From NCBI RefSeq assembly GCF_013782625.1, contig NZ_CP056199.1, positions 1,196,588-1,260,587 on the forward strand: a stretch of DNA of 64,000 nt, in the 5' to 3' direction. Positions 57,345 through 64,000 of this stretch are shown here, in pieces (position 1 is the first letter of the stretch; each line of letters opens with the position of its first letter). The DNA comes from Enterobacter sp. RHBSTW-00994. GTDB taxonomy: Bacteria > Pseudomonadota > Gammaproteobacteria > Enterobacterales > Enterobacteriaceae. The notes under the pieces are model-generated. The model made no database searches, was not told the DNA's origin, and was given only the letters and a program-made list of their open reading frames with translations. The translations under genes and the position numbers were made by a program.

Positions 57345-58088
57345 TCAGGCGTTCAGACCGCCATCCACGTCCAGGCCTGTGCCGGAGATCTGCCCGGCGG
57401 CGGGGCTTGCCAGAAACGTCACGGCGGCAGCCACATCTTCCGGCTGGCCGTAATGCCCTATGGCAATGAGCTGACGCTGAGAATCTGCCTGTTCGCCGTC
57501 CTCCGGGTTCATATCACTGTTGGTTGGGCCGGGATGTACAAGGTTGACGGTAATGCCGCGCGACCCCAGATCGCGAGCCAGACCACGGGTGAGAGAGTTG
57601 AGCGCAGATTTGGTCATCGAATAGACCGAGATACCTGGCTGGGCAACGCGGTTCGCCAGGCAACTGCCAATATTGATAATCCGTCCACCATCAGAGAGAT
57701 GAACCAGTGCTGCCTGGGTTGCAACAACCACGCCGCGAATATTGACGTTGATCAGGGCATCAATGTCGGCCAGAGTCATGGACTCCAGCGGGCCACCACG
57801 GGCTATTCCGGCGTTATTGACCAAAATATCTAACCCGCCAAGGGATCTTGCTGCATGCGTGACGGCATCCTGTATGGCCTGCGCATTGGCGCTGTCCGCC
57901 TGAATCGCTTCGCTGTGCCGCCCCAGTGCGGAGATTTCATCGGCGACGGCCTGGGCTTTTTCGGCCGATTTTTCATACGTAATCACGACATCGGCTCCGG
58001 CTTGTGCCAGAGAGAGCGCAATCGCGCGACCCAACCCACGGCTGGCGCCGGTGACCAGCGCCTTTTTACCTGTTAAATCGATCTGCAT
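57345..58088 (-). CDS. SDR-family oxidoreductase (BdcA/FabG-like)
   Basis: A 247-aa classical short-chain dehydrogenase. Cofactor motif TGASRGLG, ILVNNAG, Ser in IINIGSCLANRV and YSMTK with Tyr and Lys are present; the C terminus is GTGLDVDGGLNA. GAGGTC precedes the ATG. The order of segments resembles FabG and the biofilm protein BdcA (YjgI), but I cannot decide the substrate. It sits between ybdD and hcxA; E. coli has no SDR gene at this point as I recall, so it is probably an insertion relative to E. coli. Confidence 0.9.
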   Translation of the reverse strand: MQIDLTGKKALVTGASRGLGRAIALSLAQAGADVVITYEKSAEKAQAVADEISALGRHSEAIQADSANAQAIQDAVTHAARSLGGLDILVNNAGIARGGPLESMTLADIDALINVNIRGVVVATQAALVHLSDGGRIINIGSCLANRVAQPGISVYSMTKSALNSLTRGLARDLGSRGITVNLVHPGPTNSDMNPEDGEQADSQRQLIAIGHYGQPEDVAAAVTFLASPAAGQISGTGLDVDGGLNA

Positions 58089-58145
58089 GATGACCTCGTT
58101 GCGAGAGTGGTGAGAATCATCATTAGGTATAGACCGTCAACGTCA

Positions 58146-59234
58146 TTAGCGGCTGAAGGCTTCCACCTTTTCAAACGCGGCGCGCAGAACATCGGGGGTC
58201 AGAGCAACCGGTAAATAGTGGATAGACTCCACCGGACGCAGCGTGTGGGTAATCACCTTGTCCAGTTCATCGCGATTGTTGATATCGATATCCAGCTCAT
58301 GCAGCGTGGTCGGCAGGTTAAAGCGCTGATAAGCCGCAACCAACTGGGCCAGCACGTCATCCTGACCAAGCAGGGCACTTTGTACCAGAATGCCGTAAGC
58401 CACTTTCGTACCGTGCAGGTATTTTTCGGTCTGTGGCAGGACGGTTAAGCCGTTATGTACCGCATGGGCGGCTGCCACGCGCGTATAGCGTTCTCCCAGA
58501 CCGCCGACCATACCGCCACCGGCAATAATCGCATCTACCACATCACGAAATGCTTGTGTGATTTCACCGCGTTGCTGGTCGGCCAGCGCCTCTTCACTGC
58601 GCTCCAGCAGGACATCGCGGATCGCCAGTGCGCCGTTGATCCCGAGGCGTACGGTCAGTGGCAGGTTTTCAGGCTGAGGGGCAAGAACCACTGCTTCGTA
58701 CCATTTTGCCAGAGTGTCGCCGATGCCTGCCAGCAGGTATTCCGCCGGGGCATTAAGGATGATCTGCGGCTCAACCAGCACCAGGAAATTGGCATCGTCG
58801 AAAATTTCGAACTGCAACGCTTGTCCGGCATCGTTATACCAGACGGATAACGGCGTCCAGGCTGCACAGGTGGCGGCAATGGTTGGAATAGCGACAACCG
58901 GAACACCCAGACGACGCGCCACCGCTTTGACGGTATCGAGTAGCGCCCCGCCGCCCACGCCGATCACCACGCGAGCGTCATTGCCGGATGCCTTTACCAG
59001 TCCGGTTACGTCACGTTCGCTACAGTGGCCTGTAAACAGTAAATGTTTTGCGCCTGGCGTATGAAAACTGTCCGGCAGGAAAGGGCGCGCGCCTGCAATT
59101 GCACGTTCGCCATAAATCCACACCGCGTGCGCCAGCTGTTCCGGCGTGAAGAAGTCATTCAGGCGAGCAAGGCTGCCGGGATGAGAGAAGTAATTCGCCG
59201 GGCCGGGTACGACGCGGATGTCGGTGTTGCTCAT
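58146..59234 (-). CDS. hcxA: HcxA (YbdH), hydroxycarboxylate dehydrogenase
   Basis: A 362-aa iron/zinc-type alcohol dehydrogenase of the glycerol-dehydrogenase branch. It reduces 2-oxo acids such as 2-oxobutanoate in E. coli. RVVPGPANYFSHPGSLARLNDFFTPEQL, VIGVGGGALLDTVKAVARRLG, PTIAATCAAWTPLSVWYNDAGQALQFEIFDDANFLVLVEP and AAHAVHNGLTVLPQTEKYLHGTKVAYGILVQSALLGQDD are near-identical to YbdH; the metal-binding His residues are in the last segment. AAGGA precedes the ATG. Confidence 0.94.
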   Translation of the reverse strand: MSNTDIRVVPGPANYFSHPGSLARLNDFFTPEQLAHAVWIYGERAIAGARPFLPDSFHTPGAKHLLFTGHCSERDVTGLVKASGNDARVVIGVGGGALLDTVKAVARRLGVPVVAIPTIAATCAAWTPLSVWYNDAGQALQFEIFDDANFLVLVEPQIILNAPAEYLLAGIGDTLAKWYEAVVLAPQPENLPLTVRLGINGALAIRDVLLERSEEALADQQRGEITQAFRDVVDAIIAGGGMVGGLGERYTRVAAAHAVHNGLTVLPQTEKYLHGTKVAYGILVQSALLGQDDVLAQLVAAYQRFNLPTTLHELDIDINNRDELDKVITHTLRPVESIHYLPVALTPDVLRAAFEKVEAFSR

Positions 59235-59394
59235 TGTGTTGTCCTTTTTTAGGAAGCGCTAACCCGATGTTATGTCTGGACATCCGGATGGCTAATAATA
59301 TTTAGCTTTATCTTATGCCTTTTCCGTCGTTGTCAGTCAACCGGAGCTGTGAAAAATTCCATAAATCAAAAAATTAATGAAGGATTTTACGCGG

Positions 59395-60897
59395 ATGGTT
59401 TCCAGTCGCCTTGAGATGCGCGGTATCAGCCTGGCTTTTTCAGGGTTTCAGGCGCTGTCACGTGTGGATTTCACGCTGATGGGCGGTTCCGTGCATGCGT
59501 TAACCGGTGCGAATGGTGCGGGGAAATCAACGCTGATGGCGGTGTTGTGCGGTACGCACGATCACTATGAAGGCGAGATCTGTATCAACAACCAGCCGGT
59601 TGCCATTCGTGAACCGCTGGATGCGAAGCTGCTGGGGATCCACCTTGTGCAGCAGGAAGTGGACGTGGCGCTGATTCCGGGTTTGAGCATCGCCGAAAAT
59701 ATCATGCTCGATCAACTGGCACAGCCGGGGCATCGCTACAACTGGCGCGCTATTCGCCAGCAGGCGAGGCAGGCACTAGCGCAGCTGGATATCGGGATGG
59801 ACGTGCGCCGCTCAATCGACAACTGCTCGCTTGCTGAAAAGCAGCAAATTTTGCTGGCGCGGGCGCTGTCACATCACTGCCGTTTTCTGATTCTCGATGA
59901 ACCCACCGCTCCGCTGGACGCGCATGAAAGCGAACGTCTGTTTGTGGTCGTGAAACGCCTGCAACAGCAGGGTATTGGTGTGGTGTTTATCTCCCACCGT
60001 ATTCACGAGCTGAAAGCCATTTGCGACACCTTAACGGTGCTGCGCGACGGCAAGCTGATTGAATCTGGCCCGATGGCAGCGCTAAGCGGCGAAGCCATTG
60101 TGGAGAAAATGCTCGGCCATGAGCTGAGCGACATCTATCCGCCAGCACGTCCACCACACAGCGAAGAGACGCTGTTGCGGGTGGAAGGCCTGCACGATGA
60201 AGCGCTGCTGAAAAATATCTCATTGCATCTGCGTAAAGGGGAAATCCTGGGGATCGCAGGGCTGGCGGGGGCTGGGAAAACGGAACTCTGCAAGGCGCTA
60301 TTCGGCGCGACTAAAAGCCGCGTTGAACATGGCGAACTGAATCATCAACCCTGGCAACCGCGCGATCCGGCCGATTCTGTCCTGCGTGGTCTGGCGCTGG
60401 TTCCGGAAGAGCGTCGCAAAGAGGGCATTTTTATCGATGAGCCGGTCAGCATGAATCTTTCTGTCAGTGCGGATAACTCATTCTCCCGCTGGAGCCTGTT
60501 CGGGCATCGTCAGGCGTGGCGATGGGCAGAAGAGGTCATTGCTCGCGTGGGGGTACGTACGCGTGGGCCAGGACAAGTGCTGCGTCGCCTTTCGGGAGGA
60601 AACCAGCAAAAAGTGGCCATCGGTAAATGGCTACGCAATGAGGCCAGTGTGCTCATTTTTGACGAGCCAACCAAAGGTGTGGACGTGAAAGCCAAAACGG
60701 ACCTGTTCCAGTTGATTGATGGCCTGGCACGGGAAGGGAAAGGGGTGATTTACGCCTCTGGTGAGTTTGCTGAACTGGTGGGATTGTGCGACCGCATCTG
60801 CGTGCTGTGGGACGGGCGTATTGTGGCGGAGATCGCCGGGGCCGAGGCCCGTGAAGAGACATTACTTTATTATTCAACCGGAGGAACGGCGTCGTGA
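59395..60897 (+). CDS. Sugar ABC transporter ATP-binding protein (RbsA/MglA-like)
   Basis: A 500-aa ATPase with two fused nucleotide-binding domains. First: Walker A GANGAGKST and FLILDEPTAPLDAHE. Second: GLAGAGKTE, LSGGNQQKVAIGKWLRNEASVLIFDEPTKGVDVKAK. The second Walker A keeps the Lys, whereas most family members are degenerate there. Two ATGs are possible: 59377 has no ribosome site, while 59395 (MVSSRLEMRG) has AAGGA 10 nt upstream and is preferred. First gene of a four-gene operon, divergent from hcxA. Confidence 0.9.
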   Translation: MVSSRLEMRGISLAFSGFQALSRVDFTLMGGSVHALTGANGAGKSTLMAVLCGTHDHYEGEICINNQPVAIREPLDAKLLGIHLVQQEVDVALIPGLSIAENIMLDQLAQPGHRYNWRAIRQQARQALAQLDIGMDVRRSIDNCSLAEKQQILLARALSHHCRFLILDEPTAPLDAHESERLFVVVKRLQQQGIGVVFISHRIHELKAICDTLTVLRDGKLIESGPMAALSGEAIVEKMLGHELSDIYPPARPPHSEETLLRVEGLHDEALLKNISLHLRKGEILGIAGLAGAGKTELCKALFGATKSRVEHGELNHQPWQPRDPADSVLRGLALVPEERRKEGIFIDEPVSMNLSVSADNSFSRWSLFGHRQAWRWAEEVIARVGVRTRGPGQVLRRLSGGNQQKVAIGKWLRNEASVLIFDEPTKGVDVKAKTDLFQLIDGLAREGKGVIYASGEFAELVGLCDRICVLWDGRIVAEIAGAEAREETLLYYSTGGTAS

Positions 60898-61889
60898 GCA
60901 AGGCCCTTTCAGTGAATGCGACGGTGTCGGGCCGTCAGCAAATTTTCGATTTTCTCTACAAATGGGGCATGTTGCTGACCGTTGTGGCGCTGATCGCCGT
61001 GTTTGGCGCGGCATCAGATAACTTCCTCGATCCGAACAATATTATCAATATTCTGCGCTCGATCGCCATTGTAACGGTGATTGCCATTGGTGTGTCGATT
61101 TCCCTGACCATAGGCGGGTTCGACCTTTCTGTTGGATCAACCGCATCGCTTGCCAATGCGCTGGTGATTTCATTATTTGTCTGGCACGGCTTTGGTGCGA
61201 CGGAGTCGATTCTGATTACGCTCGCACTCTGTACGCTGGTCGGTCTGTTCAATGCGTTTCTGATTGTGATCCTGCGAATTCCGGACATGCTGGCCACCCT
61301 GGCCAGCCTGTTTGTGATTCAGGGAGTGGCAATGACCTACAGCTATGGCGGATCGATTACGGAGAACATGGTGCTGCCGAGCGGTGACATGGCCGAAGGG
61401 ACGATCCCGGCCGCCTTCAGTGCGCTGGGCCAGGTTCCGACCATTGTGATTATCATGCTGGTGGTCACCATTCTGGCGCAACTGGGCTTGTCGCTGACCA
61501 CTCACGGGCGTCGTATGTACGCGATTGGCGGGAATCCTGAAGCGGCACGTTTATCCGGCATTCGTACCACGCGTTATAAAGTGGCGGCGTATGTGATCGC
61601 TTCTCTTCTGGCGGGATTAGGTGGCATTTTGCTGGCCTCGCGTATCGGCTCTTCGCAGGTGAATGCGGGTGGCGGATATCTGATGGATGCGGTCGCGGCG
61701 GCGTGGATAGGTTTTTCGCTGGCAGGTTCGGGCAAGCCTAACGCGCTGGGTACGCTGGTAGGGGCGGTGATCCTCGGCGTGCTCTCTAACGGCCTGGTGA
61801 TGCTTTCCGTACCGTATTACGCCATGGACATTATAAAAGGGCTGGTGCTCGCAGTGGCGCTGGCGATTACTTACATACAAAAACATTAG
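60894..61889 (+). CDS. Sugar ABC transporter permease (RbsC-like)
   Basis: A 331-aa BPD_transp_2 family permease. ILRSIAIVTVIAIGVSISLTIGGFDLSVGSTASLANALV and AVAAAWIGFSLAGSGKPNALGTLVGAVILGVLSNGLVMLSVPYYAMDIIKG are family features, the latter a variant of the usual AAVVLGGTSLAGG. It overlaps the ATPase gene by 4 bp. Confidence 0.92.
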   Translation: MSKALSVNATVSGRQQIFDFLYKWGMLLTVVALIAVFGAASDNFLDPNNIINILRSIAIVTVIAIGVSISLTIGGFDLSVGSTASLANALVISLFVWHGFGATESILITLALCTLVGLFNAFLIVILRIPDMLATLASLFVIQGVAMTYSYGGSITENMVLPSGDMAEGTIPAAFSALGQVPTIVIIMLVVTILAQLGLSLTTHGRRMYAIGGNPEAARLSGIRTTRYKVAAYVIASLLAGLGGILLASRIGSSQVNAGGGYLMDAVAAAWIGFSLAGSGKPNALGTLVGAVILGVLSNGLVMLSVPYYAMDIIKGLVLAVALAITYIQKH

Positions 61890-61919
61890 CAATACATAAC
61901 AACACAACGGGATAACAGA

Positions 61920-62984
61920 ATGAAAAAAATCGCACTCTCTTTAGTGGCGCTGGGGTTACTGACTTCTCTGCCAGGTTTTGCGGCGACACCTGCGCCGGTT
62001 CCGGCAGCGATTGCTAATCACGACGGTCCGATCCGCATTGCGGTGATCCGTAACCTCGGTTCAGACGACAACACCACCCAGTTTGTCGCAGGCGCGATTC
62101 AGGAAGGAAAGAAACTCGGTTTTAAAGTCAGCACCTTTTTAAGCAACGGTGACGATGCCAAATTCCAGGATTTCGTCAACCAGGCGATCAGCCAGAAATA
62201 CGACGGGATTATCCTCTCTCAGGGGCGTGATCCGTATGCCACCGCACTGGTGAAAAAAGCCGTGGATGCCGGGATCAAAGTGTCGGTGTTTGATACGGCG
62301 GTAAACGGTGATATTCCGGGCGTAACCGTTACTCAGCAAGATGATGCGTCTCTCACCAACCTTTCCTTCGGTCAACTGGCGAAAGATTTCAACGGTAAAG
62401 CCAATATCGTCAAGCTCTGGGTTGCGGGCTTCCCGCCGATGGAGCGTCGCCAGGCTGCGTACCAGGCGCTGCAAAAACAGTACCCGGACATCAAAGAGCT
62501 GGAGTCCATTGGCGCTGTCTCTTCTGACGTGCAGGGCGATACCGCGAACAAAGTGGGCGCTATTCTGGCGAAGTACCCGAAAGGAAAAATCGATGCGATC
62601 TGGGGAACCTGGGATGCGTTTAGTCAGGGAGCGTATAAGGCGCTGAAAGAGAACGGTCGTACTGAAATCAAACTCTACAGCATTGATATCTCCAACCAGG
62701 ATCTGCAACTGATGCGTGAGCAGGGCAGCCCGTGGAAAGTGAGCGTGGCCGTCGATCCAAAACTGATTGGCGCAACTAATGTGCGTCTGATTGCAAACAA
62801 GATTGCCGGGGAAGCGACACCTGCGACCTATGATTTCAAAGCTGCGGCTATTCCGCAGGCGCTGCTGACTGCGCAACCGGGCGCGGTGAACGTGGCGTCA
62901 CTGGGCAAAATTATCCCTGGCTGGGGCCAGACTGAAGACTTTATCGCCCCGTGGTTTGCCACTCTGGAAACGAAAAATAAATGA
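61920..62984 (+). CDS. Periplasmic sugar-binding protein (Peripla_BP_4 family)
   Basis: A 354-aa receptor with the signal peptide MKKIALSLVALGLLTSLPGFA. IRIAVIRNLGSDDNTTQFVAGAIQEGKKLGFKVSTFLSNGDD, YDGIILSQGRDPYATALVKKAVDAGIKVSVFDTAV and DAIWGTWDAFSQGAYKALKENGR define the fold. The ligand is unknown; the Trp-rich IWGTWDAF hinge differs from ribose receptors. It lies 30 bp after the permease and overlaps the LVIVD gene by 4 bp. Confidence 0.92.
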   Translation: MKKIALSLVALGLLTSLPGFAATPAPVPAAIANHDGPIRIAVIRNLGSDDNTTQFVAGAIQEGKKLGFKVSTFLSNGDDAKFQDFVNQAISQKYDGIILSQGRDPYATALVKKAVDAGIKVSVFDTAVNGDIPGVTVTQQDDASLTNLSFGQLAKDFNGKANIVKLWVAGFPPMERRQAAYQALQKQYPDIKELESIGAVSSDVQGDTANKVGAILAKYPKGKIDAIWGTWDAFSQGAYKALKENGRTEIKLYSIDISNQDLQLMREQGSPWKVSVAVDPKLIGATNVRLIANKIAGEATPATYDFKAAAIPQALLTAQPGAVNVASLGKIIPGWGQTEDFIAPWFATLETKNK

Positions 62985-64000
62985 GTGGATTACCCACGCC
63001 TGAATACAGCCGCAATATGCGGCTGATTGGTCATAGCGACCAGGGCGGTCGCCCGGACGGCGTACAGTTGATGGTGCATCGCGGCTTTGCGTATATCGGC
63101 CATATGGTGTCGCAGGGTTTTTCGATTGTGGATGTTCGCGACCCGAAAAATCCGAAGGCGGCAGGATATGTTCCTGCCCCACCGGGGACATGGAATGTGC
63201 ATCTCCAGGCGCATGACGATCTGCTGCTGGTGATTAACGCCCGTGACCTGTTTGCCGATGCCCGCTTTGCCGATGAGAAGGTCTATTACACCCGACAGGT
63301 CGGTGAAACGGTCAGCGATGTGCGGGACAAAGGCTGGAGTGCAGGGCTGCGCATTTTCGATATTTCTACCCCGGATAAGCCGCGCGAAATCAGCTTCCTG
63401 TCATTGAACGGGATTGGTATCCACCGGATCTGGTATGTGGGCGGGCGTTGGGCATACGTCTCGGCACTGCTCGACGGATTTACGGATTATATCTTCCTGA
63501 CCATCGATCTTGCCGATCCACATAAACCCGAAGTGGCGGGGCGCTGGTGGCTACCAGGGATGAACCAGGCCGAAGGGGAACAGCCATGCTGGCCGGAAGG
63601 TAAACGTTATGCGCTTCACCATGCAATCATCGCGGGTGACACCGCCTATGGAAGCTGGCGTGATGGCGGACTGACGCTGCTGGACGTGAAAGATCGTACA
63701 CAACCTAAACTGATCAGCCATCGTAACTGGAGCCCGCCATTTGGTGGGGGCACGCATACTGCGTTGCCGCTACCGGACCGCGATCTGCTGGTGGTGCTGG
63801 ACGAGGCGGTGCTCGATAACCAGGAGGATGGCGAGAAGCTGATCTGGGTGTTTGATATTCGTGAGCCGTCGAATCCGGTGAGCATTTCCACCTTCCCGCA
63901 GCCGGATGAAAGGGATTATGTGGCGAAAGGGGCGCACTTTGGTCCGCATAACCTGCATGAAAATCGGCCTGGCAGTTTCATCAGTTCAACGCTGATTTTT
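62981..64000 (+). CDS. LVIVD-repeat beta-propeller-like protein (3' end outside window)
   Basis: 340 residues are visible and the frame is open at the window end. LVIVD-type strands recur: FSIVDVRDP, LRIFDISTP, LTLLDVKDR and IWVFDIREP, with spacing expected for a beta-propeller. There is no signal peptide, so it may be cytosolic, unlike many LVIVD proteins. The ATG overlaps the binding-protein stop (ATGA), so it is the fourth gene of the sugar ABC operon. Function is unknown; an enzyme or binding protein acting on the imported compound is the likely reading of the context. Confidence 0.85.
   Translation, partial: MSGLPTPEYSRNMRLIGHSDQGGRPDGVQLMVHRGFAYIGHMVSQGFSIVDVRDPKNPKAAGYVPAPPGTWNVHLQAHDDLLLVINARDLFADARFADEKVYYTRQVGETVSDVRDKGWSAGLRIFDISTPDKPREISFLSLNGIGIHRIWYVGGRWAYVSALLDGFTDYIFLTIDLADPHKPEVAGRWWLPGMNQAEGEQPCWPEGKRYALHHAIIAGDTAYGSWRDGGLTLLDVKDRTQPKLISHRNWSPPFGGGTHTALPLPDRDLLVVLDEAVLDNQEDGEKLIWVFDIREPSNPVSISTFPQPDERDYVAKGAHFGPHNLHENRPGSFISSTLIF

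Noticed and set aside
58108-58128. Fur-like AT-rich stretch upstream of the SDR gene
   Set aside because: GAGAATCATCATTAG shares too few positions with the Fur consensus to support.

Overview
The window looks like a chromosome segment of an Enterobacter-type member of the Enterobacteriaceae (Enterobacter cloacae complex or a close relative). It carries the complete enterobactin block in enterobacterial order (entD, fepA, fes, ybdZ, entF, fepC, fepG, fepD, entS, fepB, entC, entE, entB, entA, entH, cstA, ybdD, hcxA), and the proteins I compared from memory are close to their E. coli counterparts in sequence and length. Genus is inferred from gene content and G+C-rich coding; no rRNA or tRNA gene is present to confirm it.

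Layout. 1-7155: the 3' part of a P-type cation ATPase, an RND efflux adaptor/pump pair, and ybdK convergent with them. 7156-35835: about 28 kb of accessory genes between ybdK and entD, which are near neighbours in E. coli K-12. In order it holds an AT-rich DUF3290/DUF421 membrane pair; a DinB-fold protein; a small Cys-rich protein; a cold-shock-like protein; a small unknown gene behind a structured leader resembling the phage C4 antisense-RNA/ash arrangement; a DppBCDF-like peptide ABC transporter; a GNAT acetyltransferase; an AT-rich orphan type VI secretion cassette (HExxH effector, lipoprotein immunity candidate, Hcp); sitABCD for Mn/Fe uptake; a sugar catabolic operon (FGGY kinase, FucI/AraA-type isomerase, split transketolase) with a divergent SorC-type regulator; an AT-rich gene with a PD-(D/E)XK nuclease motif; a TPR-like lipoprotein; and a ribose-type ABC transporter operon with a DUF2291 lipoprotein. 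35836-59234: the enterobactin/ferric-enterobactin region, then cstA-ybdD, an SDR and hcxA. 59395-64000: a second sugar ABC transporter with an LVIVD-repeat protein cut off by the window end.

How the parts work together. The ent genes make enterobactin (EntC, EntB, EntA to 2,3-dihydroxybenzoate; EntE, EntB, EntF, EntD and YbdZ for assembly). EntS exports it, FepA/FepB/FepDGC re-import the ferric form, and Fes releases the iron. Fur-box-like sequences lie in all three divergent intergenic regions of the block, and a Fur box plus a perfect inverted repeat built from two MntR-type boxes precedes sitA. The isomerase/kinase/transketolase block and the distant sugar ABC operon share a 34-bp composite palindromic element (27105-27138 and 35715-35748, 30 of 34 positions identical). 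I therefore read them as one regulon, possibly for D-apiose or another branched or rare pentose, now split by about 3.3 kb of unrelated DNA.

The items most worth follow-up are the split sugar regulon with its shared operator, the C4/ash-like leader and its unknown gene, the Hcp-effector-immunity cassette, the solitary PD-(D/E)XK gene, and the LVIVD protein coupled to a sugar importer. No CRISPR array, rRNA, tRNA, insertion sequence, integrase or replication origin was seen.
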